From an uncultured Collinsella sp. (lineage in GTDB: Bacteria; Actinomycetota; Coriobacteriia; Coriobacteriales; Coriobacteriaceae), in assembly GCA_902496115.1 (NCBI GenBank), contig CABUZK010000003.1, positions 47,787-111,786 of the forward strand: a DNA stretch of 64,000 nucleotides. Direction: 5' to 3'. Below are positions 33,362-45,195 of the stretch, piece after piece. Under the pieces are notes generated by a model. That model made no database searches, was not told where the DNA came from, and saw nothing but the letters and a program-made list of their open reading frames with translations. Position 1 is the stretch's first letter. Each line of letters begins with the position of its first letter. Position numbers and translations under genes: made by a program.

Positions 33362-34711
33362 CTACTCAGCATCCTCGGCAGAAGCTGCCGCGGCGTTCTC
33401 CTGCTCCTGAGCCAGGAGCTGGTTATCGTACACCTTAAAGAACGGGTACCAGACCACAGCCATGACCACGATCAAAACGATCGTAAACACCCAGATGCGC
33501 GGGTCGAGGCACTGGACAAAGCCCTGAACGAAGATGGGGAACGTGCCGCTCACCAAGATGTAGAAGTTAGAGACAAGACCCAGTGAGACCGCACCCCAAT
33601 ACAGCAGGGCCGAGATCATGCCGCCTAGCACAAACGGAATCATGAGGATCGGGTTGAAGATGATGGGCGCGCCGAAGATCGCGGGCTCGGAGATACGGAA
33701 GAAGCTCGGCACGATCGATGCCCTGCCAAATGCCTTGAGCTGCTGCGACTTTGCCCTAAACGCGCAGAGCGCCACAAAAGAGAACGTATTACCCGTGCCG
33801 CCGATGAGGTTGATGGCCAACGACATGAGCGCCGGGTGGAACTCAAGCGGCTGCCCGGCAGCATAGAGCGAGGCGTTGGCGGCAAAGGCGGCAAGCGTGA
33901 CCGGGGCGGTGATGGGCATTACGATCATGTTGCCGTGGACGCCAAAGCACCAAAACAGCAGCGTCATGAAGCAGATAAGCAGTGCGCCGGGCACAGAGTC
34001 AACTGCGACGGAAAGCGGGGCAGCGAGCAGCTTCTCGATAACCGAGGGGATGGACAGCGCGGGATCGATCATCTGGATCAGCAGGTTGCCGCCAAAGAAG
34101 ATGAGGATGTTGGCGAGCATAGGTACGATGGCGCCAAAGGTTTCGGACAAAAACGGCGGCACGCCATCGGGCATCTTGATGGTGATGCCCTTGGTCTGGC
34201 AGAAGCGCGTGACCTCGACGGAGACCAAGGCAACGATGATGGCGGTAAACAGGCCCTGCGCACCCAGATAGGTGCAGGGGACCGCCTGGAGCACGGACTC
34301 GTCAGCAAGCTGGTAGTAGGACGACGGCGCCGCGGCGATCAGGAACATCACCAGCGAGGTCATACCGGCGTTAAGCTTGGGCATCTTGTAGGTGCCCGCC
34401 AGGTTATAGGCGATTGCGAACGTCACGATCACCGACAGTATGCCCATCGTCATGTTGAAGGGAATGAGCAGCGTGAGCTTATTGGCCGTGGCAAAATCGA
34501 GCCAAGGGCCAAAGACGGACCAGAACCCGCCCTGCGCCACCAGGTCGGCCGTGACCGGCGGGTTGGCGAGGATCATAAAGACGGCAGATACCAAGATGAA
34601 GCTGATTGCGCTCATAAAGCCCTTTTGCATGGAGGCAAAGTGGCGCTCGGTTCCGCAGAAATTGGCGATAGGGGTCAGTTTTTCCTGAAGCAGGGTCATG
34701 AACTTCTCCAT
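33362..34711 (-). CDS. PTS EIIC, lactose/cellobiose family
   Basis: A 449-residue integral membrane permease with about ten helices. The pattern MEKFMTLLQEKLTPIANFCG, TFSFVALCAFRAKSQQLKAFGRASIVPSFFRISEPAIFGAPIIFNP with the conserved 'EPAIFGAPI' is the cellobiose EIIC signature. It transports a beta-glucoside with phosphorylation by the neighbouring EIIB. TTAGGAGG precedes ATG 34711. It overlaps the glucosidase start region. Confidence 0.95.
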   Translation of the reverse strand: MEKFMTLLQEKLTPIANFCGTERHFASMQKGFMSAISFILVSAVFMILANPPVTADLVAQGGFWSVFGPWLDFATANKLTLLIPFNMTMGILSVIVTFAIAYNLAGTYKMPKLNAGMTSLVMFLIAAAPSSYYQLADESVLQAVPCTYLGAQGLFTAIIVALVSVEVTRFCQTKGITIKMPDGVPPFLSETFGAIVPMLANILIFFGGNLLIQMIDPALSIPSVIEKLLAAPLSVAVDSVPGALLICFMTLLFWCFGVHGNMIVMPITAPVTLAAFAANASLYAAGQPLEFHPALMSLAINLIGGTGNTFSFVALCAFRAKSQQLKAFGRASIVPSFFRISEPAIFGAPIIFNPILMIPFVLGGMISALLYWGAVSLGLVSNFYILVSGTFPIFVQGFVQCLDPRIWVFTIVLIVVMAVVWYPFFKVYDNQLLAQEQENAAAASAEDAE

Positions 34712-34720
34712 GGTTGCCTC

Positions 34721-35014
34721 CTAACCCAACAGCGACTGGGCGAGTGCCAGCACGTTGGCGGCGTTGCCCATGCCGTAGTCCTGTGCGGGGATGACCGCGG
34801 TCGGCTTACCGCTCCCCTGCTTGACGGTGTTGAGCTGGTAGGACACCTGCGGCCCCAAGAGCAGCACGTCATAATTGGCGCACGTCTCCTGATACTCGCC
34901 GATACCCACCGCATCGATATCGAGCTCGATGCCGTTTTGCTCCGCATATTTCTCGAGTTTCTTCATCAGAATGCTTGTAGACAGACCAGCTGCGCAAACA
35001 AGAAGGATCTTCAT
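34721..35014 (-). CDS. PTS EIIB, lactose/cellobiose family
   Basis: 97 residues. MKILLVCAAGLSTSILMKKLE carries the phosphorylated Cys (residue 7) in the CAAGLSTS P-loop of cellobiose EIIB. The ATG at 35014 follows GAAGGGAAT; the upstream in-frame ATG (35032) is less likely. It transfers phosphate from EIIA to the sugar on EIIC. Confidence 0.94.
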   Translation of the reverse strand: MKILLVCAAGLSTSILMKKLEKYAEQNGIELDIDAVGIGEYQETCANYDVLLLGPQVSYQLNTVKQGSGKPTAVIPAQDYGMGNAANVLALAQSLLG

Positions 35015-35060
35015 AAGGGATTCCCTTCGCATTGATTGGTTGGATAGTCACCGCACGCCG

Positions 35061-35387
35061 CTAGGCGTTCTTGGTTGCAGTGCGCTCATACAGGCAGATC
35101 AGCTCCTGCACGAGCTCCTGAGCAAGCATGGAGCACATGAGGTGGTCCTGAGCATGGACCAGCAACACATCCACCGACAGATGCTCGCCCGCTGCCTCAG
35201 TCGAAAGCAGCTGCGTTTGGATGTGGTGAGCCTTGATTCCCGCATCCTTTGACTGCTTCATGAGTTTGGCGGCGGCGTCAAAATCCCCCGCCTTTGCCTT
35301 TTCAAGGGCTTCGAAGGCAAGGCTGCGTGCCTCTCCCGCTGCAGCGACCAGCTGAAACGAAACCATCTCGGTTCCCTGATCGTCCAT
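35061..35387 (-). CDS. PTS EIIA, lactose/cellobiose family
   Basis: 108 residues, all helical. LLVHAQDHLMCSMLAQ contains the conserved active-site His of the trimeric lactose-type EIIA (the 'HAQDHLM' motif, about residues 77-83). AGAGGAG precedes ATG 35387. First structural gene of the operon after the regulator. Confidence 0.95.
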   Translation of the reverse strand: MDDQGTEMVSFQLVAAAGEARSLAFEALEKAKAGDFDAAAKLMKQSKDAGIKAHHIQTQLLSTEAAGEHLSVDVLLVHAQDHLMCSMLAQELVQELICLYERTATKNA

Positions 35388-35506
35388 AACGGTCTCCTCT
35401 CCCGTGATGTTTGGTTTGTACTTGAATATTCGAAACGCCTATCTCCCGCCCGCAATCCTCGAGGTTTATTGCAGGTAGACTGACAGGGTCATCGACAAAA
35501 GAAGTC

Positions 35507-37390
35507 TTAAGCCGTATGCGCTTGCACAAGCGCCATCAGCTCATGCCAGGACCGGCGCTCGACCCCCTGGCGGTCCATAAAGATCTCGGCGAGCAGTGAG
35601 CTCAAGATCCGCGCCTCATCGCCGCCCGACCGGGCAAACGACACCATAAAGACGATATCGACCTCATGGCCGTATTCGTCCCAAAGAATGGGATGTTCGA
35701 GCAGGCCCACGGTAACAAAGGCCTCGGCGCTCAAGGGATGCATCCCATGGGGCATGGCTACCCCATTGCCAAACGAGGTGGCGCTCGCGCTCTCGCGCTC
35801 GGCGACCTCTTGGGCAAACTGGGCATCGACACGGCCGCTCTCGACGGCGCGCTCGGAGAGATATCGGAGAACGGCCTGCTTCGACGACGCCTCAACGCGG
35901 TTGAAGAACAGGGCACGGCTAAAGAAAGAGCTCACGGAGTCCGATTGCGCAGTGTCGTCGCTCAGCACCCTGCGGATAGCGTTGACATCGCTCGTCTCCA
36001 AGAAGAAATCGGCCTCGCGGACGGGCACGGGCAACTTGACGTTGAGCGGCACCGTTGTGAACACGTAGTCGATATGCGAAAAATCGAACGTTCCCACGCG
36101 GGCGACATCGCATGTCTCAATCGAATCGATATACATGCCAAACTGCTTGCGGTACTGGTGCTCGAGCATACGGGCGCTTCCCGCTCCCGAGGCGCACACG
36201 ATCAGGATGCGTTTGCGACGCGGCTGGTCGGCTTGCTGCTCGAGGGCCAGGGCAAATGCCATGGCGATGTAGCCGAGCTCTTCATCAGAGGGCTGGCTGC
36301 CAAAATGACGCTCGAGTACCTGCGAGGTGCCAGCTGCCATCGAATAGGCCAACGGAAACCTCGTCTTGATATCGGACAGCATGGGGTTATCCATATGCAT
36401 GTGATATTCAAGGCGATAGCCCAGAGGGCCGATATGCCGAGCAAGGTTCATGCGAAGTTCAAGATCGCCGCTAAAGTCAAACCTAAACTCATCGTTGACC
36501 GCACGTACCATCTCGGAAGCAATCTCCCACATCTCGTCCGAGATAACGGCAGAGCCCTTCTCGGGCACGCCCGTGCCCCTGCCGAGCAAATGGATTGCGA
36601 TAAAGGCAACCTCTTCTCGGGGCATGCTCACGCCCAGGGCATCCTTGATGTTTGCGGCAATCTGGAAAGCCGCGGCGTATTCGCGCGTTCCCTCCAGTTT
36701 TTGAACGTCCGATTCTGCAGCTGGGACATAGCAGCCCTGCTCGATGCGGCCAAGAGCAATGTAAAGATGCATGATGAGATTGCGGGATGCCAGCGAGCTC
36801 ACCGTGACGGGCGAGGCCGTCAGAGCATCGTCCACACATGCGGCGATGGCCCGCAGGCGCTCGGCGAGCTTTGCATCGTCGGTGTCGGGCAACACGGGCC
36901 TCACCAGCGAGGCCAGGCACAGGCGCCGCTGCGACTCCCCGCCCGCAACGCGGATTCCGTAGCGTGGGCGCTTTTCGAGCGTTAAGTCAAATTGGGCGAG
37001 TTTCTGCTCTACCAGACGCATGTCATTGGACAGAGTTCGCGCCGAAACGTAGAGTAAATCCGCATACTCCTCAATCGTCACCCACTGGGACCGCATGAGG
37101 AGGTCGTTAAGAAGGAAGGACACACGGCCGTCGCGCGTATCAGGAATGCCCGGATGGGCCAGAGCCGCACCGTCTAGCAAGCGAGCAAGCTCATCTGCAC
37201 GTGCAACATCGATACGATACTGCCCCTTGCTGCCAACGATGCGTGCAACCCCTGCAAGGTTGTCGTTTGCGCGATGGATATAGTTTCTCACGGCGCGCTC
37301 GCTTACCTCGAGACGCTTGGCAAGTACCGCGACAGCGACAGGCTGAGCGTCCTCGATCATATTTACAAGCTGCTTGACGCGAGCATCCAT
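35507..37390 (-). CDS. PRD-containing transcriptional activator (LicR/MtlR-like)
   Basis: 627 residues: N-terminal HTH (about 1-60), second Mga-like HTH (about 85-150), two PTS regulatory domains (about 170-385), an EIIB-like domain (about 390-480, ILIVCASGAGSARML) and a C-terminal mannitol/fructose-type EIIA domain (about 490-627, NGVAMPHGMHPL, His about 547). Phosphorylation by HPr and the PTS would tune its activity according to sugar uptake. It precedes the EIIA gene by 119 bp. GGAGGAGGAC precedes ATG 37390. Confidence 0.94.
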   Translation of the reverse strand: MDARVKQLVNMIEDAQPVAVAVLAKRLEVSERAVRNYIHRANDNLAGVARIVGSKGQYRIDVARADELARLLDGAALAHPGIPDTRDGRVSFLLNDLLMRSQWVTIEEYADLLYVSARTLSNDMRLVEQKLAQFDLTLEKRPRYGIRVAGGESQRRLCLASLVRPVLPDTDDAKLAERLRAIAACVDDALTASPVTVSSLASRNLIMHLYIALGRIEQGCYVPAAESDVQKLEGTREYAAAFQIAANIKDALGVSMPREEVAFIAIHLLGRGTGVPEKGSAVISDEMWEIASEMVRAVNDEFRFDFSGDLELRMNLARHIGPLGYRLEYHMHMDNPMLSDIKTRFPLAYSMAAGTSQVLERHFGSQPSDEELGYIAMAFALALEQQADQPRRKRILIVCASGAGSARMLEHQYRKQFGMYIDSIETCDVARVGTFDFSHIDYVFTTVPLNVKLPVPVREADFFLETSDVNAIRRVLSDDTAQSDSVSSFFSRALFFNRVEASSKQAVLRYLSERAVESGRVDAQFAQEVAERESASATSFGNGVAMPHGMHPLSAEAFVTVGLLEHPILWDEYGHEVDIVFMVSFARSGGDEARILSSLLAEIFMDRQGVERRSWHELMALVQAHTA

Positions 37391-37564
37391 GTCCTCCTCC
37401 TTTCCCTGCGTCTAGTCTAACGCGGTAAAGAATGACACTCCACGTCGCGCTCGTTCCGCCAACTCGGAACAGGTTGCGGGGAGTCCAGCTGAGCTATGGA
37501 GAGCCTGGGGAGAGGGCCCGAAGGCAATGCGTCGGTGTGGGATGCGCCTTCCCAGCCATTGGGC
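37391..37564. other. Upstream region of the PTS regulator gene
   Basis: About 170 bp between the regulator start and REP-like array B; it should contain the operon promoter but I see no convincing -35/-10 pair. It includes one GGGATGCGCCTTCC unit related to the repeats of array A. Confidence 0.35.
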
Positions 37565-37701
37565 AGTCATTGGGGACAGACTTAAATGAGTAGTCGTTGG
37601 GGACGTTCTTGTTTGGCTAGTCGTTTAAGAACGTCCCCAATGACTATTAAGGACTGTCCCAAGCTGCCGGCAGGAAAGGACCGTCCCCAAGTGCCGGGTT
37701 T
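37565..37701. repeat. REP-like palindromic repeat array B
   Basis: AGTCATTGGGGAC (37565-37577) and its exact inverse GTCCCCAATGACT (37633-37645) enclose a longer middle than in array A. It is followed by a 53-bp module (37649-37701) that matches 31704-31756 at all but a few positions. Together with array A it brackets the PTS operon. Confidence 0.88.
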
Positions 37702-37725
37702 GTCCCCAATGACTAGGTGAATAGC

Positions 37726-37757
37726 AAAAGCCCCGCAGTCGGAGCGGACCGCGGGGC
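37726..37757 (-). terminator. Terminator of the carbamate kinase gene
   Basis: GCCCCGC and GTC pair with GAC and GCGGGGC (one mismatch between), then CTTTTGC on the minus strand. The flank GACTAGGTGAATAGC is nearly identical to that of the terminator at 31856. Confidence 0.85.
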
Positions 37758-37823
37758 TCATGAAGAGAGGCTAGTTTGTGGGCGCTTTGCCTGGCGCCCA
37801 CGGGAGAGGCAACGGAGTAGGGG

Positions 37824-38786
37824 CTACTCGTGGATGCGGGTACCGGAGAGGCCGGCCATGGTCTCGGCGGCCTTGTCCAGGGCGCCGATGATGCAGGTGC
37901 GGCCCTTGCGGGAGCGGGCGAACTTGATGGCGGCGCGGACCTTGGGCTCCATGGAACCCTTGCCGAACTGACCCTCGTCGGCCAGGCGCTCGGCCTCGTC
38001 GGCGGTGAGGTCCTCGAGCTCCTCCTGGTTGGGCTTGCCAAAGTTGATGGCGACGTGCTCGACGGCGGTCAGCAGGAACAGGACGTCGGCATCGCAGTCC
38101 TCGGCCAGCAGCTCGCCGCCCAGGTCCTTGTCGATGACGGCGGGAACGCCCTTGTAGCAGCCCTTGTTCTCGTAGTCGCGGACGACGGGGATGCCGCCGC
38201 CACCGCAGGCGATGACGATGAACTCGTTGTCGAGCAGGTTGAGGATGGAGTCGGCCTCGACGATCTTCTTGGGATCGGGGGAGGCGACGACGCGACGCCA
38301 GCCGCGGCCGGAATCCTCGACGAAGACCTTGGAGGGATCCTCGGCCATGAACTCCTTGGCCTGCTCCTCGGTGTAGAAGGGGCCGATCGGCTTGGTCGGG
38401 TTCTTGAACGCGGGATCGTCGGGATCGCACTCGATCTGGGTGACGACGGTGGCGGCGTGCCAACGCTTGTAGCGCTTGTGCATCTCGCGGCCGATGCCCT
38501 GCTGCAGGTGATAGCCGATGTAGCCCTGGGACATGGCGCCGCACTCGGGCAGCGGCATCTCGGGGGTGCCGATGGCGTCGTGGGCGGCGGCGAAGGCGTT
38601 CTGGATCATGCCGACCTGCGGGCCGTTGCCGTGGGTGATGATGATCTCGTTGCCCTGCTCGATGAGGCCGAGGAGAGCGTGGGCGGTGTTGCTCACGGCC
38701 TCGATCTGCTCGACGGGGTTGTTGCCGAGGGCGTTGCCGCCGAGGGCGACGACAATACGATCGGGCTTGCCAAGAGGCTTAGACAT
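37824..38786 (-). CDS. arcC: Carbamate kinase
   Basis: 320 residues, normal for the family. VVALGGNALGNNP (about 9-21), THGNGPQVG, AMSQGYIGYHLQQ, IACGGGGIPV and the C-terminal GAKTVI-like region (RTCIIGALDKAAETMAGLSGTRI) are characteristic. It converts carbamoyl phosphate and ADP to ATP, carbamate/CO2 and ammonia, usually after arginine deiminase or agmatine/purine breakdown. No arcA/arcB neighbour is present. Codon usage is strongly biased (GAG, CTC, GTC), suggesting high expression. The start at 38786 follows AAAGGATT. Confidence 0.96.
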   Translation of the reverse strand: MSKPLGKPDRIVVALGGNALGNNPVEQIEAVSNTAHALLGLIEQGNEIIITHGNGPQVGMIQNAFAAAHDAIGTPEMPLPECGAMSQGYIGYHLQQGIGREMHKRYKRWHAATVVTQIECDPDDPAFKNPTKPIGPFYTEEQAKEFMAEDPSKVFVEDSGRGWRRVVASPDPKKIVEADSILNLLDNEFIVIACGGGGIPVVRDYENKGCYKGVPAVIDKDLGGELLAEDCDADVLFLLTAVEHVAINFGKPNQEELEDLTADEAERLADEGQFGKGSMEPKVRAAIKFARSRKGRTCIIGALDKAAETMAGLSGTRIHE

Positions 38787-39383
38787 TGCTGGAATCCTTT
38801 CTGTAAAAGGCCTACAACCCATTAATAACCCGCGTCCGTGCGATACGCGAGTTTATTAGGGTTTATATTCTCTTTATCGCTCATTTTATTCATTTTGAAA
38901 ATACCTAAGCGGCGAACGGTCGATTTTACCCGCTCAGCGTAAAGAAGCCCAGTTCAGGTATATCTACGCCATTTACGTGCAACTTTATTTAAATAGAGCA
39001 GGGATTAGACCAGATTATGCAAACTATATCTTTGCTAAACACAAAACGGACAGCGCAATATCTTACTCGCACTATACGCGATTCTATACATTAATTTGAC
39101 GAGTATGCATCCCTGCAAAAACATGGGGCTTTTCATCCAACATAAGGGATAGCCGATCGCGCTTCACCCCGCGGCAAGCGACTGCGAGTTCGCAGTATGG
39201 AACTTTACCGTCGGCTTCTGCATGAACGCTGCCGACGCCCTTTCGCTCCTGCGCGCCCAAGCAGCCGAGAACGCTAACGGCGCCACTGCCAACCTGGCCA
39301 CCCTCAACAACGGCGCCGCCAGCCTTTTCGCAAAGTACCGTGCTGGCTCGCTGGCTTTGAGGCTTAAGCGAGCTTTGCTATTT
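38787..39383. other. AT-rich intergenic region with a possible gene remnant
   Basis: 38830-39140 is clearly richer in A/T than the rest of the window and holds the arcC leader; no gene is supportable there. From about 39167 composition returns to GC-rich, and 39222-39383 on the plus strand reads as good codon pattern (MNAADALSLLRAQAAENANG...LFAKYRAG) without a ribosome site, running out of sense in the tandem repeats. I regard it as a possible 5' fragment of a lost gene. Confidence 0.35.
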
Positions 39384-39463
39384 GCCAATTTTTGTATGAT
39401 TTGGGTCAAATCTATCTGCCAATTTTTGTATGATTTGGGTCAAATCTATCTGCCAATTTTTGT
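39384..39463 (+). promoter_or_regulatory. Tandem 34-bp promoter/operator-like repeats
   Basis: Two exact 34-bp units (39384-39417 and 39418-39451) and a 12-bp partial third. Each full unit contains GTATGAT, a plausible -10 box, followed immediately by the dyad GATTTG-GGT-CAAATC. They end 16 bp before the ATPase start codon, so they probably form its promoter and binding sites. Confidence 0.7.
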
Positions 39464-39478
39464 CATTGAGGGGTTTTA

Positions 39479-40840
39479 ATGCTACGCCGTAAGGTCACTG
39501 ACAGGCTTTTGAGCTGGAAGAACAAATCCAATAAAGCGTTGCTTGTTACTGGCGCGCGTCAGATTGGCAAGAGCTATGCAATTCGCGCGTTTGGAAAGAG
39601 CAACTACGCTTCGTATTATGAGGTCAATCTGCTACTCGATGCCGAGGCAAGAGACGTACTTGTTGGCGCTAAGAACTCCATTGACTTCATCAACCGTGTG
39701 GCCCTTCTTGCGGATGCACCGCTTGTTGAAGGAAACACGCTTATCTTCGTCGATGAGATTCAGGAGTATCCGCAGATCGTTACACTTATGAAGGCGCTGG
39801 TCGAGGACGGACGCTTTAGCTATGTCTTCTCGGGGTCTATGCTTGGGACTGAGTTTAAGGGGATCTCTTCTTTTCCGGTGGGGTATGTCGAGCACATTGT
39901 TATGCGACCGATGGATTTTGAAGAGTTCTGTTGGGCAAACAGCATCAGCGAGAATGTGCTTGCAGACATTCGCAGCTGCCTTGTCGAGAGACGTCCCGTC
40001 GAAAACTATATTCATGAGGCGATGCTCAAAAACTTTAGAGCCTATATCGTTTGCGGCGGCATGCCAGAGGTCGTTCAGAACTATATCGATTCGGGCTATT
40101 CGCTCGTGAGAACGCGTGAGCTTCAAATTCAGCTAGTCGATCAGTACAAAAGCGATATCTCTAAATATGCATCGACTCGAGCGTTTAACGTTCGCTCCAT
40201 TTTCGAGCAAATTCCCGTTCAGCTTGAGGCGGAGTCCCATCGCTTTATCGTCTCGTCTCTAGGCGAGGGAGCTCGTCTTCAAAAATACGAGCAGGATTTC
40301 CTATGGCTGGTGAACGCAGGCGTTGGATTGATGGTCCCCCAGGTGACGGAGGCCCGGAGTCCTCTTAAGAGGACAGAGAAGGCAGCCGCCTTCAAACTAT
40401 ACGAGTCCGATACAGGAATGCTCGCATCGCGATATCCCGGTAGCACGGCACGCGCTGTATATCTAGATATGAAAACCCCCAACCTCGGCGGTCTCTATGA
40501 AAACGTGGTCGCGCAGGAGCTTGTTGCCCTCGGAGCAGATACGTGGTACTACCAAACACGTGAGGTCGGTGAAGTCGACTTTGTAATCGAAGGCGCCCGA
40601 GGACATGTTGTCCCAATCGAAGTCAAATCGGGCAAGAAAGTTCGAGCACATGCGGCCCTCGATCGCCTGATGAGTGTGGGCGAGTACAAGATTCCCGAGG
40701 CCGTTGTGCTGAGCCACGAAAACCTTAGCGAAGAGGGCAAGATCCTGTACGTTCCAATCTATATGACATTCTGCCTCGATGAGTTTATGGAAAAGGACGA
40801 CCCCAACAACGATTTCTCATTTGCACCCATATCTCTCTAG
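39479..40840 (+). CDS. AAA ATPase with DUF4143 C-terminal domain
   Basis: 453 residues. Walker A is GARQIGKS (about 24-31) and Walker B LIFVDEIQE (about 88-96). The C-terminal DUF4143 part shows GGLYENVVAQEL, then EVDFVIEG...VPIEVKSGK (about 364-385), a PD-(D/E)XK nuclease-like D...ExK pattern. These proteins are widespread in gut bacteria with no assigned function. GC content and codon use are lower than the neighbours, suggesting acquisition. GAGGGG precedes the ATG. Expression is likely governed by the tandem repeats just upstream. Confidence 0.88.
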   Translation: MLRRKVTDRLLSWKNKSNKALLVTGARQIGKSYAIRAFGKSNYASYYEVNLLLDAEARDVLVGAKNSIDFINRVALLADAPLVEGNTLIFVDEIQEYPQIVTLMKALVEDGRFSYVFSGSMLGTEFKGISSFPVGYVEHIVMRPMDFEEFCWANSISENVLADIRSCLVERRPVENYIHEAMLKNFRAYIVCGGMPEVVQNYIDSGYSLVRTRELQIQLVDQYKSDISKYASTRAFNVRSIFEQIPVQLEAESHRFIVSSLGEGARLQKYEQDFLWLVNAGVGLMVPQVTEARSPLKRTEKAAAFKLYESDTGMLASRYPGSTARAVYLDMKTPNLGGLYENVVAQELVALGADTWYYQTREVGEVDFVIEGARGHVVPIEVKSGKKVRAHAALDRLMSVGEYKIPEAVVLSHENLSEEGKILYVPIYMTFCLDEFMEKDDPNNDFSFAPISL

Positions 40841-40889
40841 ATCATCTGAACCAACAACCAAGCCCCCTCCATAACCAAAGTAACGCGTG

Positions 40890-40912
40890 GTTTCGCGGCC
40901 GCGCCGCGAAAC
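40890..40912. repeat. GC hairpin after the ATPase gene
   Basis: Perfect 10-bp arms GTTTCGCGGC/GCCGCGAAAC with a 3-nt loop, 50 bp past the ATPase stop codon. No T-run follows. Confidence 0.6.
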
Positions 40913-40982
40913 AGCGACGGGGACAAAAGGCCCCCACAACCACGTCCCTCATGCAGCCCCACAATCCGAGGACATAGTCGTA

Positions 40983-41107
40983 GCAGGATCTGAGGGCTGA
41001 CCTTCGCGGACACTCCGCAGGACGAAAGAACCCCCGCCGCACGTAATGCGCAGCGGGGGTTCTTTCATGTCCGAGGACGTCCGCGAAGGTCAGCCCTCAG
41101 ATCCTGC
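40983..41107. terminator. nifJ: Nested inverted repeat: 29-bp outer arms around a 14-bp terminator
   Basis: Outer arms 40983-41011 and 41079-41107 are exact inverses. Inside, GAAAGAACCCCCGC (41024-41037) pairs perfectly with 41053-41066 and ends in TTCTTTC on both strands, so it can terminate both the convergent ATPase gene and nifJ. It begins 10 bp after the nifJ stop. Confidence 0.9.
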
Positions 41108-41117
41108 GGTGGGAGAC

Positions 41118-44657
<3,540 letters not shown>

Positions 44658-45055
44658 ATACCCCTCTCCTCTCATATAGGTATACAGGCCCCGGCGATTG
44701 CCGGGATGTTGGCGTGATGGGATTTTCGCTGTTGCTTCCAATCATCTGGCAGGCAGACTGAGCAGCAGGCACATGGCGTGGAGAGAAGGCATGCCAAGGC
44801 GAGGAGGGCTGCACGCGCTCCACAGGCCCAGCTACCCGTCTTGCACATGACCGAGCGCCGCAAAGGCCGCATGCCGGATGCTCCCGGGCACGCCCCGGCG
44901 ATGGGAAGCGCCCGCAACGGAAATCCGCATGCGGGCTTATTGTACCCCGCCGCCAAGCCATATTTCGACAAATATAGGTGGGCGGTAAAGGTTTACCTCG
45001 GGTGACTGCCAAGGGGCGAGATGGCCCCTCGGACGGAAAAGTCGCAGCCTGCATC
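44658..45055 (-). promoter_or_regulatory. nifJ upstream region with long leader and palindrome
   Basis: No gene seen. A minus-strand TACAAT (44939-44944) would give a leader of about 275 nt. Just upstream, ATATTT-CGAC-AAATAT (44960-44975) is a perfect 6-bp dyad that could bind a regulator. A CCCGGC/GCCGGG hairpin lies about 30 nt before the start codon. I recognise no riboswitch class in the leader. Confidence 0.45.
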
Positions 45056-45119
45056 GAGAGTGGATAATCTCCCACTTTTTGCCTGTATCTTGACCAAAAG
45101 TGGGAGATTATCCACTCTC
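45056..45119. repeat. Perfect 24-bp inverted repeat with 16-nt spacer
   Basis: Arms 45056-45079 and 45096-45119 are exact inverses (GAGAGTGGATAATCTCCCAC and continuation). The outer end of the arm (TCCACTCTC) recurs in two imperfect 23-bp direct repeats at about 45125-45172 (GTGCGTCCGAAAATCC-type units). Confidence 0.95.
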
Positions 45120-45195
45120 ATGGGTTGTGCGTCCGAAAATCCTCTCTCGTGCGTCCGGAAATCCACTCTCGTTTCTCTATCGCCGACCACACGGC

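Noticed and set aside
37824..38786. Arginine deiminase pathway at this locus
   Set aside because: Carbamate kinase is present, but no arginine deiminase, ornithine carbamoyltransferase or arginine/ornithine antiporter is adjacent, so the pathway cannot be assigned from this window.
39384..39463. Short repeats resembling a CRISPR array
   Set aside because: The 34-bp units are directly adjacent with no spacers, there are only two and a partial, and no cas genes are present. They fit a promoter/operator duplication better.
39222..39479. 85-residue plus-strand frame as a complete gene
   Set aside because: Its last third is the tandem repeat upstream of the ATPase and it lacks a ribosome site; only the first part has codon-like pattern, so it is noted as a possible remnant rather than a CDS.
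44658..44940. Riboswitch in the nifJ leader
   Set aside because: I could not match any known aptamer consensus; only one small GC hairpin near the start codon is clear.
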